Notes: generated by a model from the sequence alone, not told the origin. 64,000 nt of DNA from Theocolax elegans (GCA_026168455.1 CM047427.1:38506905-38570904), one strand, 5' to 3'. Positions 11,146 through 23,428 are shown, numbered from the stretch's first letter. Made by a program: numbers and translations.

Positions 11146-12158
11146 TATCAAAGATCAGATAATCTGATGAAATATTTATATAACAACGTCAAAAAACTTA
11201 TACTAATACAACATGTAAATGTATACGTGTCCTATAAGAATTCTAATCGATAATAGATTATGAATCGATTATATTGATCTGCTACGAATTTAGTACAATG
11301 CAATTATAATAAATGTTAGAACTCTAAAAAAATTCTTTATTGTGAATACTTATAATTATTTATATTTTGGACCTTGGTTCTACATAGATAATAAAATGAA
11401 GTTTTCGATACGCAGTATTACTTCGAACATACAATTAGCGTATCAAACAATGTATACATAAACAACTTCAAGGGACAAAATATCAAAAAAAAACATTTTG
11501 TCTTCAAAGTAACAATTTCCAAGGTCAACAATCCTTTCAGGAATTTTTTCATCATTTTTTTTAAACTCAGCGTATCAAGAAACATATATATATGCGTACA
11601 AGCAAAAAAATTTGACTTTGAAATGATGATTTTAAGATCAAGGACACCTTCAAAACTTTTTTTACTATTTTTCTGTTATTAAGCACATCAGTTTCACCTT
11701 AAAGCTATCAAATAGTTTGTGTTCGTTAGATGGTCGAAATATCGACCATCCCCGTCCTCTAAATGTTAAGAATTAGGCAAAACCAAAGGAATCAAATACT
11801 TTCCTACGTATTACAAAAATCAACTTCTTGGTTTTAGAGAAAGAAGTGTTCATTATAATCTAGCCACTTCTTTAAGCGCACCTTAACCATGTACTTTGAA
11901 GTGCACCGTGTAAAACCAACAACGCACTGTGCTTATTCAAGAACTTATAAGCCTCGGTTTTAAACTGCCTTTATCTGTAAAATAATTCTTGTATGAAGCG
12001 AACACAACCGCCTTTTATAGTATTATATGATATCTCAAAAAATGTGACTTAAACATAGAAACATAAATACTATGGCATAAACATATATGGCATGAAGCAA
12101 GTTTGCAAAGGGTCCAAAAGTGAGTACTTTTCAAGATACTCGCGCAGTTGTTCCAGTA
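11146..12158. other. AT-rich stretch with one perfect hairpin
   Basis: No gene is supported. A hairpin with 9-bp arms (GATGGTCGA at 11729-11737, TCGACCATC at 11742-11750, 4-nt loop) stands out. The right-hand side could be terminal sequence of the piggyBac copy. Confidence 0.3.
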
Positions 12159-12215
12159 CTTTTGCGAGAGAGAGAGAGAGGGAGGAAGAGAGTGAGAGAG
12201 AGAGAGAGAGAGATT
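12159..12215. repeat. GA microsatellite and GATT/ATTT tail repeats
   Basis: A run of GA dinucleotides is followed by GATTGATTGATT and ATTTATTTATTT. Read on the minus strand, the latter is the simple-repeat 3' tail (AAATAAATAAAT then CAATCAATC) of the adjacent non-LTR element, as seen in CR1-like elements. Confidence 0.7.
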
Positions 12216-14315
12216 GATTGATTGATTTATTTATTTATTTGGCCATTATGGGGTAGGAACCCCATCGACACCATAAGCGAACAAATACAAAAGTGTAAAT
12301 CTTAAAACTAAATAAAAAATAAAATTACAACGATGAAAATGATGAAAATAAATAAATAAAAACTTAAAAATAAATAACAATGTATATATCGTTCGCAAAG
12401 TAAAAGCTCATTTAAATGAAATATATAACAAGTAAATAAATAATAAAAAATTACAAGTACATAGCTACACAGGCAGAATAAGTATCGACGCTTAACATTA
12501 ACATTGACAATAGCAATAACAGTAACAATAACAAGCCCGATTAGACAACTTCATCCAGGTGAGGGATGGACCGCAGTGATAAGCCCTCGTTCGTGACCCG
12601 CGAAGACCAGGCTGCTTGGTCGAGTCCAAACAGATGATTAAACAGAATGATCTTGAATTTATCTAAGAATGAAGGATCGAAGGCGAGTGAAGGAAAATGA
12701 TTTAAGATGTGATTGGAGGTAATGACAAATGATTTGTTTAAAGCTTCTGTGCGTGGTGGAAGATACATGAGTGACCTAGGTGGATGGCGAGAGGAGGAAC
12801 GAAAAATATGGCCTGAGGTATTGAGTTGGGTGAAATGATCTGCCAGGAATGATGGTGACTTATGAGCAATGACGTTCAACGCCAGGGAACCAATGAGATA
12901 TGAGCGTCTGGACTTAACCGACAACACTTCAAATCCAGTCTATACGGGGTGACATGGTCACGTCTCGCTATATTGCCCCATATAAATCTCACGCAGGCAT
13001 TTAATAACCTCTGCAGTTTTAGGTTTCTAGTTTGGTCCACATCATTGTAGACCGCACACGCATAGTCAAAATGGGGAAAAATGAGTGCTTCCACTAGATT
13101 CTTACGGAGCTTCATCGAAAGTGCTTTATTATAATAACGTAGAGAGTGTAAAACTCTATCAACACGCCTAGAGATTGTCATGACTTGTTTTGACCAGTCG
13201 AGGGTGGGTGTGATCAATAATCCCAACGATTTTACCACATTTTCATAATCTAGAAAGTTGTCACACAATTTAACTCTCGGAGCAGTGTTCAGATTAATAC
13301 GAGATATATAAGCCTGACTACCCAGGATCATAACGTTCGTCTTTTTTACATTCAGTGAAAGGCCGTTTTCCAATGCCCAATTAGCTATCGCGTTCGTATC
13401 GTGAGATACGCGTTGAACACCAATGCCAATATTATATAACCCAATGCCAATTATATTGAGTGCGACCCACAAGATATCTGTAGAACCAGTTGAGTACAGT
13501 ATCTGAGCAACTGATGTCGCCCAACTTTCGGATGAGTTGATTATGAGGAACTGTGTCAAAGGCCTTGGAGAAATCGAATAAGACTAAGATCGTAATCATT
13601 CTGGAGTCAATAGCTCTTCTTACGTCATCCAATACCCTCAGAAGAACTGATTGAGTACTGTGGCCCTTTCTAAAACCCGCTTGCCTGGTTGATAATAAAT
13701 TATTAAATTCAAGGTACTCAACCAGCTGATCGTGCACCAATCTCTCTAACACCTTTGACATCTCGCAGAGTTTGGCAATCGGTCTCGTGTCAGAACACGT
13801 CACCATCCTGCTCGACTTCGCCAACGGAAACAGTATAACCCTCTTCCAGCAATCAGGGAACCATCCAGTTAAAAGCATACATTTTAATTGAAATATCATC
13901 AACACCCGAGGCCTTGGAAGAAGCTCTAACTATTACCCGCTGTACTTTTTTAGCTGACACAGGCAGGAAAGTGAAAGAAGGAGATGAGGGGAGATGACAT
14001 AAATTAGATATGATAAACACAAAAGAATGAATAGTGAGTGGTGGGGTGTGGTTAGATATGGATGCGTAATGAATGTTGAGTTGATGAGCTGAGAAATGTT
14101 TTAATGGCGATGGGTTCAGTTTTGAGCCAAGACCCATGTTTCTGAGGAATTTCCAAGATTCAGCAGGATCCTTCTCGTTATTAAGCTTTGTTTGCAAATA
14201 ATGAAATTTGCTAGAATTAATGGTGTTTTTAACCTGGTTCCTCAATACTTTATAGGCGTTGTAGTCTATGGGAGAGCTCGAACTGCGAAACAGCCTAAAA
14301 GTAGCATTTCTGGCC
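12216..14315 (-). pseudogene. Non-LTR retrotransposon copy B, 3' half: reverse transcriptase and 3' UTR
   Basis: Left of the transposon insertion, the minus strand encodes the linker (14245-13853, ending SSKASGVDDISIK) and the fingers/palm (13905-13432: LAKSSRMVTCSDTRPIAKL, RQAGFRKGHSTQS, LFDFSKAFDTVPHN). The thumb and C-terminus follow (13559-12541: WALENGLSLNVKKT, LIFPHFDYACAVYNDV, NACVRFIWGNIARRDHVTPYR, PPRTEALNKSFV). The palm segment that should hold QGSVLGP and FADD is absent near 13440: a deletion with a small local duplication (AATGCCAAT repeated) replaces it. The catalytic site is therefore missing. Non-coding 3' UTR runs from 12540 to 12216 and ends in the simple-repeat tail. The 5' half continues at 17012. 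Confidence 0.9.
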
Positions 14316-14319
14316 TTAA

Positions 14320-17007
14320 GGGGCTATCCTGATTTAGAACGTTCAAAAAATCGATTTTTTTTATTGCTTAAATCTATTTCTTATATGTATAAGAACATAT
14401 ATCCGAAGTTATAGAGTCGGATTCGTAGTATTTCCGTAGATACAGCACTAAACGCATCGGGGCATCGAGCAAGTGCCAGTGCACGGTCAGACTGAAACGC
14501 GCGCGCTCCTCCCCTCGTCTCTAAACTCGAAACTATATACCTGAAAAGGTTTAGCAACTGTTTGAAATAATATTTTGCTTTCATAGAAGCGTCTTTTGAA
14601 CCTTAGTATGTGTCATCGGTATATAATCTGTGTGTACCTGCTTCCTATAGAGCTGTTAGTGGCGTAATGTTTAGTTCTGCTCTGACTATTGACGAGTGCG
14701 ATTCAATATAATCATGTCTAGTTATCCGAAAAGTGACAAATCGAGTAGTAATCGTGCTGCAAAACCACGGAAACGAAAATTCCATGGTAATCAATTTACA
14801 ACAGAATCAGACGATACAGAGTGCAACACAAGTAGTACTGAGAGAAAATTAGCCACTGCTAGCACCGAGAACATCATTGCGTATCCAACTCACTGCTATC
14901 GAATAATCGGGTTTGTCACAGTATTTTTTGCCATTTCTGATATCGTAATTTGCAGATCTTGCAAACAAAATATACAATTTTCAGAGAGCGGACATCGAGG
15001 CTTAGGTGTCAAAATTGTATTATCGTGAATGTGCGGTCATAGAGAAATAAATTCAGGACCGTTTATAAACACTGGATTCGAAATAAATAGACGAATTGTT
15101 TTTGTTATGAGGCTTTTCGGTGTTGGACGAGAAGGTATCAATGTGTTTTGTGGACTTATGGATATATGTCAAGGTTTAGCAAAACAAACGTATGATCAAC
15201 TTGTGCAGCATTTATATACAGCGTCAAAATCAATGTTCAAAAGCGTTTGTGAAAAAGCTGTTCAAGAATGACAAAAAAATATAGAACATGATAGATCTGC
15301 TGACTGTTTGAAAGTTTCTGGCGATGGATCCTGGAAAAAACGAGGTTTTACTTCATTGTTTGGTGTTACAACGCTCATTGCATATTACTCTAGCAAAGTA
15401 GTCGACCTCATTGTAAAAAGTGCATATTGTCATTCATGTGCTTTACTAAAGAATATATTAGACGAAGAAGAATTTGAAGAAAGGAAGATGGAGGTAGATT
15501 CAATCGTGAAGATGTTTTTGAGATCTGTTGAACATTTTTGAGTAAAGTATACGAATTACATCGGCGGCGGTGATTCGAAAACTTTCAATGGTATTGTAAG
15601 AACGAAACCATATGGTGATGATTACCCTGTGACAAAAAATGAGTGCGTGGGACACGTACAAAAGCGCATGGGTACACGACTCCGAAATAAAAGGAAGGAA
15701 GAGAAGCTTGGAGGAAAAAAGCGTCTAACAGAGAGTCTCATCAAAAAGTTGACAATATATTATGGTTTAGCAATTCGAAGGAATATTCATTCTGTCCAAG
15801 ATATGAAAAAGGCTGTGATGGCAACGCTGGATCATTATTGTTCAACTGATGCATCTCCTCGTCACGAAAATTGTCCGACAGGCACTGATAGCTGGTGTGA
15901 ATGGCGCAAAGCCGAAGCTACGAATCGTCTTGCATCCTTCAAACATTCTGCTCGATTGATTGACGAAAAAGTGGAGGAACATATTCATCCAATCTACGAA
16001 GAACTTTCGAATGACGATCTCATGACGCGATGCTTAGGTGGGCACACGCAAAATTCGAACGAATCGTTCAACTCCACTGTCTGGCGCATAGCTCCGAAAT
16101 ATCTCAATTCTGGTCAAAAAATCGTAGAAATTGCTGCGAAATGGCTGCAGAAATGTTCAATGAAGGATATTCAGCAGTTCTGCATACCATGCAATTACTC
16201 AATTTGAAAATTTGCCAGCAATGTTAAATGTTTGCGGATAATGCCGATATACAACGGATTGAACGAGAAAGACGACGTTCGTCTCTTTCCAGTAAGGAAG
16301 CTCGTACGGCCCGTAGACTTGAACAACTTCAACAAAATGAGTTCCATGAGGAAGCTGAAGGTCTATTGTATGGCGCAGGAATAGCTGATTAGCGAATTAT
16401 TTCCGTAAGTAGTCGAAAATTAACATTTTTCCAGTTCATAAACTTTAAAGCGCTTTTTCTCGAGTTTTCGTTTTTCCACTTTTTCTAAACTGGCGTGCAT
16501 GTTTGCAAAAAAAATAAATAAGCTATCGTAATGATCCAAAGTTTTTTAGCTTCAGTTTTATCTACTCTTCAATATGAACTGAAAAGGTTTTTGGAAATAA
16601 ATTTCTAAAAGACTTTTTCAGCACATTGAAGAGATTTTCTTTTCTCGTAAAAAGCACTTTTTGCTTCAAATTCGGAAAAAATTTGAAATTTCACAATTTC
16701 TTCGGATTTTTCTTGGTTCAAATAGAAAATACATGTATGAAAATGAAATTTTTTTTGGCTTTCTGTTTCAGATCAAGATTAAGAGCTCTATCTCTCCCGC
16801 CAATAGAAGACTCGGATTACGGATTGCCCAACAAATGTGCCTAACAATCGGCTGCATTTTGATATTTTTCTTTAAAAAAATTTTTTTATAATGTTCAATT
16901 ATATAATAAAATATTCCTGAAAGTTCTCTGGAGGTGGTTATTTTTTTCTATCTTCAAAAAATTCCCTAAAAAACGGTTTTTTAGGCCTTCCAAAGCAGTA
17001 TACTCCC
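14320..17007 (+). mobile_element. TTAA-flanked Kolobok/Mutator-like DNA transposon, copy 1
   Basis: TTAA at 14316-14319 and 17008-17011 forms the target duplication. The termini are imperfect inverted repeats: GGGGCTATCCTGATTT at the left, against GGGAGTATACTGCTTT read inward from the right. Removing 14320-17007 plus one TTAA restores colinearity of non-LTR copy B with copy A (around 1845-1870), which fixes both borders independently. TTAA duplications with G-rich ends are typical of the Kolobok superfamily. Confidence 0.85.
14714..16392 (+). pseudogene. DDE transposase of the Mutator-like/Kolobok type, broken
   Basis: One frame runs from a Met at 14714 to about 16150, interrupted only by in-frame TGA at 15026, 15269 and 15539. 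After about 16150 a +1 shift continues as AAEMFNEGYSAVLHTMQLLN to the natural-looking end LLYGAGIAD at 16392, with one TAA. Domain cues in order: basic N-terminus (KPRKRKF), a C-x-x-C zinc site (ICRSCKQ), SGDGSWKKRGFTSL (first catalytic Asp, about 15320), NYIGGGDSKTF (second Asp, about 15565), KNECVGHVQKRMGTRL, YYGLAIRRN, HENCPTGTDSWC and CLGGHTQNSNESFNSTVW (likely catalytic Glu, about 16065). This matches the family annotated as Mutator-like transposase domain (PF20700). The TTAA borders suggest that group belongs with Kolobok. Stops and frameshift make this copy inactive unless they are sequence errors. Confidence 0.85.
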
Positions 17008-17011
17008 TTAA

Positions 17012-18000
17012 TGTTAGTTCTAATCTCCTGTGCAACCCAAGGCTTATGCTCATTTCTTACTGCGATAAGTTTAGCTGGAGCAATGACATTGAATGTAGAG
17101 ATAGTTTCGCAACACAAAAGAGATTATGAGGATGAGAGTGTCAAAATGATGAGATGATAATGAATCCATGCAAATGGGCTGGTCAGGCCAAGTAGGTGAA
17201 AGCGAATCAGTGACGGGTGGAGATGCTGGTAATGAAAAATGCGTTGGTTTGTCCATAAATGAGGTGAAAGTGGTAGCAAGATGATGTAGGTTGATCTTCT
17301 CCTAGTCTTTTTTCCAGAATTTTTTTGACACCCGCCTGCGGAATATTTATCTTTAGGGAGAAGCTAATTACATCATGACCCGCCGCCAAGAGTGCACTAG
17401 ACTTAGTGTAAACAAAATGAGGTACTCACGAACTAGGAAAAGATCCAACCAAGTATGAGATGGACCCGCCGACGTCACTACATGGAATAAGGAAGAGGCC
17501 TAATGCTTCCATATTCCCTCTCAGCATGTTCGCTGCAGCACTGGAAGATTTCATGTCTATCTTGAGATCACCCGTTATAATGACATGATTAAAATTAGGG
17601 AGTATGTCAGCAACAGTATCAAACAATTTCATTGGATAAGCGGCAGAAGGCCTGCGATAAACCACTGCCAACGCCGGCGCCACCGTCTTATTCACTAATG
17701 TTAGAACAGTGAACTCGGGGGCGTTCGGGTAGACAGGGTCGGAGTGAGCTAAGATGGTAACTGCAAACTCGTCGCGAACATAAGCCGCAACACCACCACC
17801 CTCCTTACCTACACGATCCAACCTATAAAGAGTATAACCAGGTAAATTGAGAATTTCTGAAGAGTCGCTTTCGGTAAGAAAGGATTCAGTGACAGCAATG
17901 ACGTCGTGGTATTCTGGAAGAACTAATGCTTCGATTGATGAAAAATGAGTCTTTAAGCGGTTTATATTGGTACGAAAAATGGAAAATGAATTGGATGAAT
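17012..18000 (-). pseudogene. Non-LTR copy B: APE-type endonuclease domain of ORF2
   Basis: The minus strand encodes, from about 17990 leftward, FRTNINRLKTHFSSIEALV and YHDVIAVTESFLTESDSSEI (E of the T-E-S/T-W motif). LPGYTLYRLDRVGKEGGGVAAYVRDEF follows, then VVYRRPSA and HVIITGDLKIDM (consensus G-D-F-N, here altered to D-L-K). The domain end is SHTWLDLFLVRE and AAGHDVISFSL (17389). Frameshifts occur near 17425 and 17390. The family nicks target DNA to prime reverse transcription; the changed D-F-N site and breaks suggest loss of function. No foldback lies at the position where copies A and the 8.4-kb fragment carry one, so this copy shows the empty site. Confidence 0.85.
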
Positions 18001-18149
18001 TAATGTTTTTGACCTGACCAGTTCTGTCTCATGTGGTACGAGTTGAGAGATGAAAGAGATTGTTAATGTCAGCCTCAGAAGTTACACGTATGAAAGGACC
18101 ATCCCTCACCTTTCGCACAAAAACATTTAAATTGATTACGGTCGGCTTC

Positions 18150-19240
18150 GCGTAGCCCAACTCTTTACATTTGCGGATCGCTGCTTGCCAGAGATCGAAA
18201 ACAGTCTTGGGCCATAGCGGCCGAATGAATGACGAGTTATCACCTCCCTCTCCAAAAATTTTTAATGCTGACTGCCCCGTTAATAAATACGCCCTATCGA
18301 CGACCGCGTCTCTGGCTGTAGCCGACGATAAACGGAATACAATTCCTCGGTTGCGCGGTTGTGCCGGTATCTCGCCCTCGGCTGTGGATTTTGATCACGG
18401 CAGCCAGGGTCGAATTTCGATCACCTGTTTCGATATCAACGGCAGCTTAATGGTTATATCTGACAATGACGACGATAGAGGCAATCCCGTGGCTAACACC
18501 TCGCACGTGTCCCTCAAGATGTCAGCGGAAGTATCAAGTATAGGTGCAACCGAGTCACCGCCGGAAGGCCCGATCTCCAAGGCAGCAAAGCGCTCACCAA
18601 GATTGACGAAACGCGCCTCCGTGGCCGACTCAAATAGGTCTACGCAAGCATAGAGAGCCAACATATCCGCCTTCAAGTCGTCAAGTTTCCCCTCTAAACG
18701 GTCCGCTTCCTCAACCACCGATTTAATGTCGCTTTGAATGTTCGTTTGAATATTCTTAATACTCGATTGTAGGTTCCGCGCAAAACTCTCCATCCACGGT
18801 GGTGGAGCGCCCGCCATCGCATCGGTATCGGTAGAGATATCGCGCTACGCGTGGTTGGGTGGTAGAGGCGTGGCGCCACGAGGTTGCTTGGCAACCTGTG
18901 ACGTTGATGGCGACGGAGGTGAGGCAACGCGCTTGGAACCGGAGGAGGGGCGGAGTAGGCGTGGTTGACGTCGTGGTATAGCAGATCGCGCCAGCTTGCT
19001 GCGGCAACCCAGGCGGTGGCGCCCTCACTTCTGTGGAAACTGCGGCTAGCGCTTTGGATTTTACCCAACACACAACAGCGGCGCTCGGAAGTGCCCGGCG
19101 CGACCTCAAAACATTGCGAATGAGTAATGTTATTACATGTGACACAGACCTCCATATAATCCTTCCGTGTCAAACGAACGCCACACACGAAGCACAAAAC
19201 TGCTTACGTGTGAATGTTGGAGTCCCTGCTCACTGGATGC
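18150..19240 (-). pseudogene. Non-LTR copy B: ORF1 with PHD-like zinc finger and coiled coil
   Basis: The start is Met at 19197, opening MCFVCGVRLTRKDYMEVC with continuing Cys/His spacing (CVTCNNITHSQCFEVAP, then CC). This is a PHD-type zinc finger as found in ORF1 of CR1-like elements. After frame changes, 18817-18395 encodes FARNLQSSIKNIQTNIQSDI and a heptad-patterned coiled coil (EADRLEGKLDDLKADMLALY), then NLGERFAALE and a Pro/Ser-poor C-terminal part. ORF1 proteins of this kind bind RNA or assist ribonucleoprotein assembly. The ORF is split in at least two frames. The 5' border of the element is not sharp and lies shortly right of 19240. Confidence 0.7.
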
Positions 19241-20374
19241 CGGGCAAGCCGCCTTTTCTCCACAGTCTCGCAGCTAACCTCCAAATTATAGATGTTGTAA
19301 ATAGCAAAACTGTGGGACAACTGACTGCACAATTAAAGACTATTTATAAAAACAGATACTGCAATCAGTACCCGTCCCTACGATGTTCGCTGAAAAAATC
19401 TCGAGGCAGCTAGGTAAGTATTTAAGAGGATACAAGACGGAGCGAAATAACAAGCAACTTTGTACTCACCGCGAGAGCGAGAGAGACAGTGAGAGAGAGA
19501 GAGAGAAGTCATTGCCTCTATGCGCACATGGTTATTTAGCTTGATATTTCAGGTTACTTTTTCCCGCGCATACCTCGCGAGACGCAACATACACATACGT
19601 ATCCATGCACGCTCATGACCTCGAGGTCGAGCTTGTTTGTATTATGGTCGTGATACGTATTTTATAGCGATATATTATCAAGCACTTATACATAATTTTC
19701 TACATATTGTAACGATATATCTATTTATTTATTTACCTTATCTCTCACATTCTAAGTGTTAATACCGTGTTAACACTTCCCACAAACCTCCCTTTTTTGA
19801 GTGTGACTAGTATTGTGCGATCCTTCATGCAGTAGAGAATCGTTGAACATCGTGCAGCGCAGCTGGTTTCGCGAATGCATCACGCACAACATCCGCATGC
19901 GATATGGCTGCATTGAGAGATACGATGAGATTTCTCCTTATTTCTACGGTGGTGTTCGACGAGAAACACGCCGGGAAATCGCCCCGTTACAATTTATTAT
20001 AATAAATTAATGTCACTTGTTTTTTTAGACAATATTCATAAATTTCGATATTTTGAATAATCTATTATTGATAATAATCAGCGACTGCTGAAAATTAGAA
20101 TTTGAACGATTTACTGTTCGACAAATTATTAATACATAATCTTATGTATAATTATATAATAATTCATAATAGTCTTAAATGTATGATATTAGTACTACAT
20201 AAGTAAAAAAAAATTGTCGATGTTATTGCCTCCATAAATCTATGCGTTCGGTTGTGAGTATATTAGTCTACGTGTGGTATGATTTACATATAATATAAGT
20301 ATTGATTTTGAAGGTTAGTATAAATCGCAATTTTTTATTGCAAACATTAATATTGTTCTTGTCCTTATTTTCAG
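19241..20374. other. Intron-like or intergenic sequence upstream of the WAPL exon
   Basis: This holds a GA-rich microsatellite (about 19468-19505) and otherwise unique AT-rich DNA. A 65-codon open frame at 19813-20010 has no recognised domain. It ends in a polypyrimidine tract and AG acceptor at 20373-20374. Confidence 0.4.
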
Positions 20375-20623
20375 AGTCTTGCACTATGCACAGCTACTGT
20401 AATGTTTGTCTTGAGTCAAGATCGACTTGCTATGGATTTGGATAGAGATTGCCTTGAGCTAATGTTAAGTCTTCTTGAATCAGATGCAAGTCACAAAAAT
20501 GCTTTAGATGATTGTGGCTTAAGTCGCACAGAATTGTTAAAAAATAAAGAAAAAGTACGTCAACTTTGTGCAGATATTCAAGCACAAGGTCATGCGAAAC
20601 ATCTCAATCTTGACAACATAACT
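20375..20623 (+). CDS. wapl: Internal exon of Wapl (wings apart-like, cohesin release factor)
   Basis: The exon is flanked by an acceptor (TTATTTTCAG, ending 20374) and a strong donor (GTAAGT from 20624). It reads in frame as SLALCTATVMFVLSQDRLAMDLDRDCLELMLSLL up to HLNLDNIT, 83 codons, phase 0 at both ends. The motifs LSQ-R-MDLDR-LELM-LLE and KHL-L-NIT match, from memory, the C-terminal conserved WAPL domain (PF07814). Vertebrate forms have a shorter spacer where this one has a stretch ending IQAQGHAKHL. Wapl opens the cohesin ring at the SMC3-kleisin gate and promotes cohesin unloading. No other exon of the gene is recognisable in this window, so the neighbouring mobile DNA probably lies in large introns. 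Confidence 0.85.
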
Positions 20624-21958
20624 GTAAGTAGTATTTTATTAAAAGTATACTCCTTGCCCAGTATCTGCAATTATATCTAAGTACCCTCATTATCGACTTT
20701 TCGTTTTATTGTTTTTATGATCGTACGTACGTTCTATGTAAGATAAAAGTTCCTGTTAATAAACATCTCGAAAGATGTGTCCCCTTTTGGAACACTCGGA
20801 AAGAAAAATATTTAGAAAATTATCCGCATGTTTATATAAATTATTGAAATTACTACATATAAGTTAATGACATTCAATTCTAAAAAGAATCAAGCAAATA
20901 CTACAAGAATGACAATAAGTCTATAAATAAATATTTAATTTTAAATGCTCACCAAACCGCATGAATCGACTGAAGTTAATAAAAAAGAAAGTCTTGTAAA
21001 AACGGCGTGGGTTTTGGAGGAATGTAAGGCCCTGATTGGGCCCAATTGTTCCCGATTACCAGACTAGGTAGTGATTTCCCACGATGCGCCCCGGAATCAC
21101 TTTCATTCGCGTGCAATGTCGTTAGCAACACCAAACACTTTGGCTTTGAAAAAAGTATGTTAAGCCTTATGCCCAGGATCGAGCAACCTGGATAAATACC
21201 GGAGAAGGTGGTATTCGTCGAAGGACAATAACCCTATTTATGTTAATCGACGAGATAGATGATCTCGCCGTGTCAATTTATTAAATAATTAAACATGAAC
21301 AATGCGAATACAAGAACAATTAACGGGGAGGCGTACCGTTGACTACCCCCGAGGTAAGCGAAAAAATAACAACCAAAATGTATTAATCACACGGGGCACG
21401 GTAAAACACACCGAAAGCTCTCTTTGTTTTCTCATACGTTGCACGCACTATCGCTTAACTAACGGTCGGTTGTGCATGGCACTCCTCATCCGTGCGCACG
21501 CAGCACGTTCCGGTTCTCTTCCGCGTTGTTTACCATCATATTCTGTATTTATTAATGAACGTAAGGTATAGTATTATTTATACTGCAAAGATACTTTTTA
21601 GCTCGTAGATTTCATTTAGTAATAAATTTATTTAGTAGAATTTTCATTATTATTAAGTGTTATGTCCAGGGCTGTTAACGGGAGCAATTAGAAAAACGTT
21701 TTTTACTCTTTGAACCGATGTATTGATTAGAGCAGAGACTTAAGTTAAATTGAATATAAAAATTTGCAAATCGGTTTTAATCATGAGTAAAATTATTAAC
21801 CAAAAATAAATTTGCTCATCAATGTGCTCTAAAACCAGTTCATGTTTATAATCATGAGCGATTTTAGAGAAACATCTAATATTCATTTCAAATATTAAGT
21901 GAAATTTCAATAATTTAGATTTTATTATTTTATAACTATATATCAGGGTTATAAGTAC
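20624..21958. other. Intron-like sequence downstream of the WAPL exon
   Basis: No gene is supported. A less AT-rich block at about 21000-21530 has scattered open frames, and may be an old repeat of unknown class. The rest is AT-rich. Confidence 0.35.
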
Positions 21959-22490
21959 TCGAATCATTTCGAGGAATAGAATCCTTAAGAATCCATAATC
22001 AATTTTGATTTTGGATTTTCATTTACTGCGAATCCTAATCTCCCTTGATTTTATGATTCTCAACTTTACCGGATCATAAAACCAAGTGATTTAAGAGTTT
22101 TCTGTGACATACATCACCAATCCTTTTGATTTTTGGATTATATTTATTGTAAATCATAAATACTAATGATTTTTAGATTTTCAGTTCTTATGAATCGCAA
22201 ATACCGGTGACTTTAAGAGTTTTTCTTTCTAAGATTCACAAATACTAATGAATTTAAGAGTTTGCTTTTCACGAGTTAAAAATCCGTTCGATTTTGCAAT
22301 TTCTTTTTGATGACAATCATAAATACCGACGATTTTATAATTTTACGTATTCTGAATAAAAAAATTATGATGATTTTTTTACTTTTTCATATACGAATCA
22401 TTAATTTCATTTATTTTATGATTTCTCGTAAAAGCGAATAAAATTCCTTTGATTCTTGTAATAGGATTTATTAATAATTCTCGAATTACC
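21959..22490. repeat. Diverged tandem repeat, period about 55-65 bp
   Basis: Blocks resembling AATCATAAATACTRATGATTTT followed by a T-rich half recur at least eight times with much divergence (for example around 22135, 22160, 22235, 22310 and 22380). The array is imperfect and non-coding. Confidence 0.55.
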
Positions 22491-22664
22491 CGGACTATTG
22501 GATTGCTATCGATTTTAAACCCGTTTTAGTTATTACAAGGTTTTTCCTTTCACTGAGTGCAAAATACTATAAATTCCCTATTTACGGGGAGCACTATCAC
22601 ACTTTTTACTTCTTATGTAAAATGTATCTAGTGCTTAGTGAAATATATTCAGAACAAAACAAAT

Positions 22665-22850
22665 GTGGATGCGTGTGTGAGAGTTAATACGGGTATCTAT
22701 GAGCTTGTTTGTGCATTCGGTATATTTATTTGTAAGTCTTTTTGTGTGCGTGTGTATGTGCGAGTGCGTAAATGTGTATTTGAGTGTGTGAATGTGTGTG
22801 TGACTTTGTAAATATATGTGTGAGTATGTGAATATGTGTGTGAGTGAGTG
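22665..22850. repeat. TG-rich (GTGTGA/GTGTAT) simple repeat, left target flank
   Basis: Interrupted TG-rich repeats (TGTGTGTGAGT, GTGTGCGTGTGTATGTG) run up to 22850. There the poly(T), i.e. the minus-strand A tail of the R1-clade element, begins. A similar tract stands at the other end of that element (30233-30330). Confidence 0.8.
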
Positions 22851-23428
22851 TTTTTTTTCTTTTTTTCCGAAGAGGTGGAGAAATGCTTAAGGGGTCAAGC
22901 CTGGGTTAAGTGCTCAAAAAATCGATTTTTTTTTTATTAACTTTTTTTAAAGTATTTCTTACATAAAACATTATCCCAAAATTTGAAAAAAAACAAAAAA
23001 TTTTTTCGCAAGTTATAATTGAAATAAAGTAAGCATCAATAGACATTATTTCTCTAAAATTATTTTTGCAAAAAAAGACATTTTATTTTAATTTAACTAA
23101 AATAATATTTGCGAGGTTTTCGACGTTTACATACAAGTATATTAAACGAAGCAACTATCAAGCGTAGAGTTTGGTAAACAGTAGAAATCTACTTTACCAT
23201 ACGATTCAAATTTAATAGTTAATAAATAAATGATTCCTTTTACTCTAATATACTGCACAAATACGTACAGTTCTATTTGAAGTAAATATTGTCTGCATTG
23301 ATAAAGTATTTACATTATTTTAGTAAATACTCAGTGGATTTTAAATTAAAAGTATATTTTTAACTTTAAATTTTATTAGTTTTAAGAAATTAATTATAAG
23401 TTTATACAAAAAAAGAGCAGTAAAAAAA

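Noticed and set aside
11729..11750. Hairpin GATGGTCGA/TCGACCATC as a hammerhead or terminator
   Set aside because: No CUGANGA or GAAA core is positioned around it. It is kept only as a hairpin.
15026..15541. Selenocysteine or stop-codon recoding in the Kolobok-like transposase
   Set aside because: There is also a frameshift and a TAA further on, and no SECIS-like element is apparent. Mutation is the simpler explanation.
18171..18653. 160-codon plus-strand open frame within the non-LTR ORF1 region
   Set aside because: It is antisense to the coiled-coil ORF1, which has better domain support.
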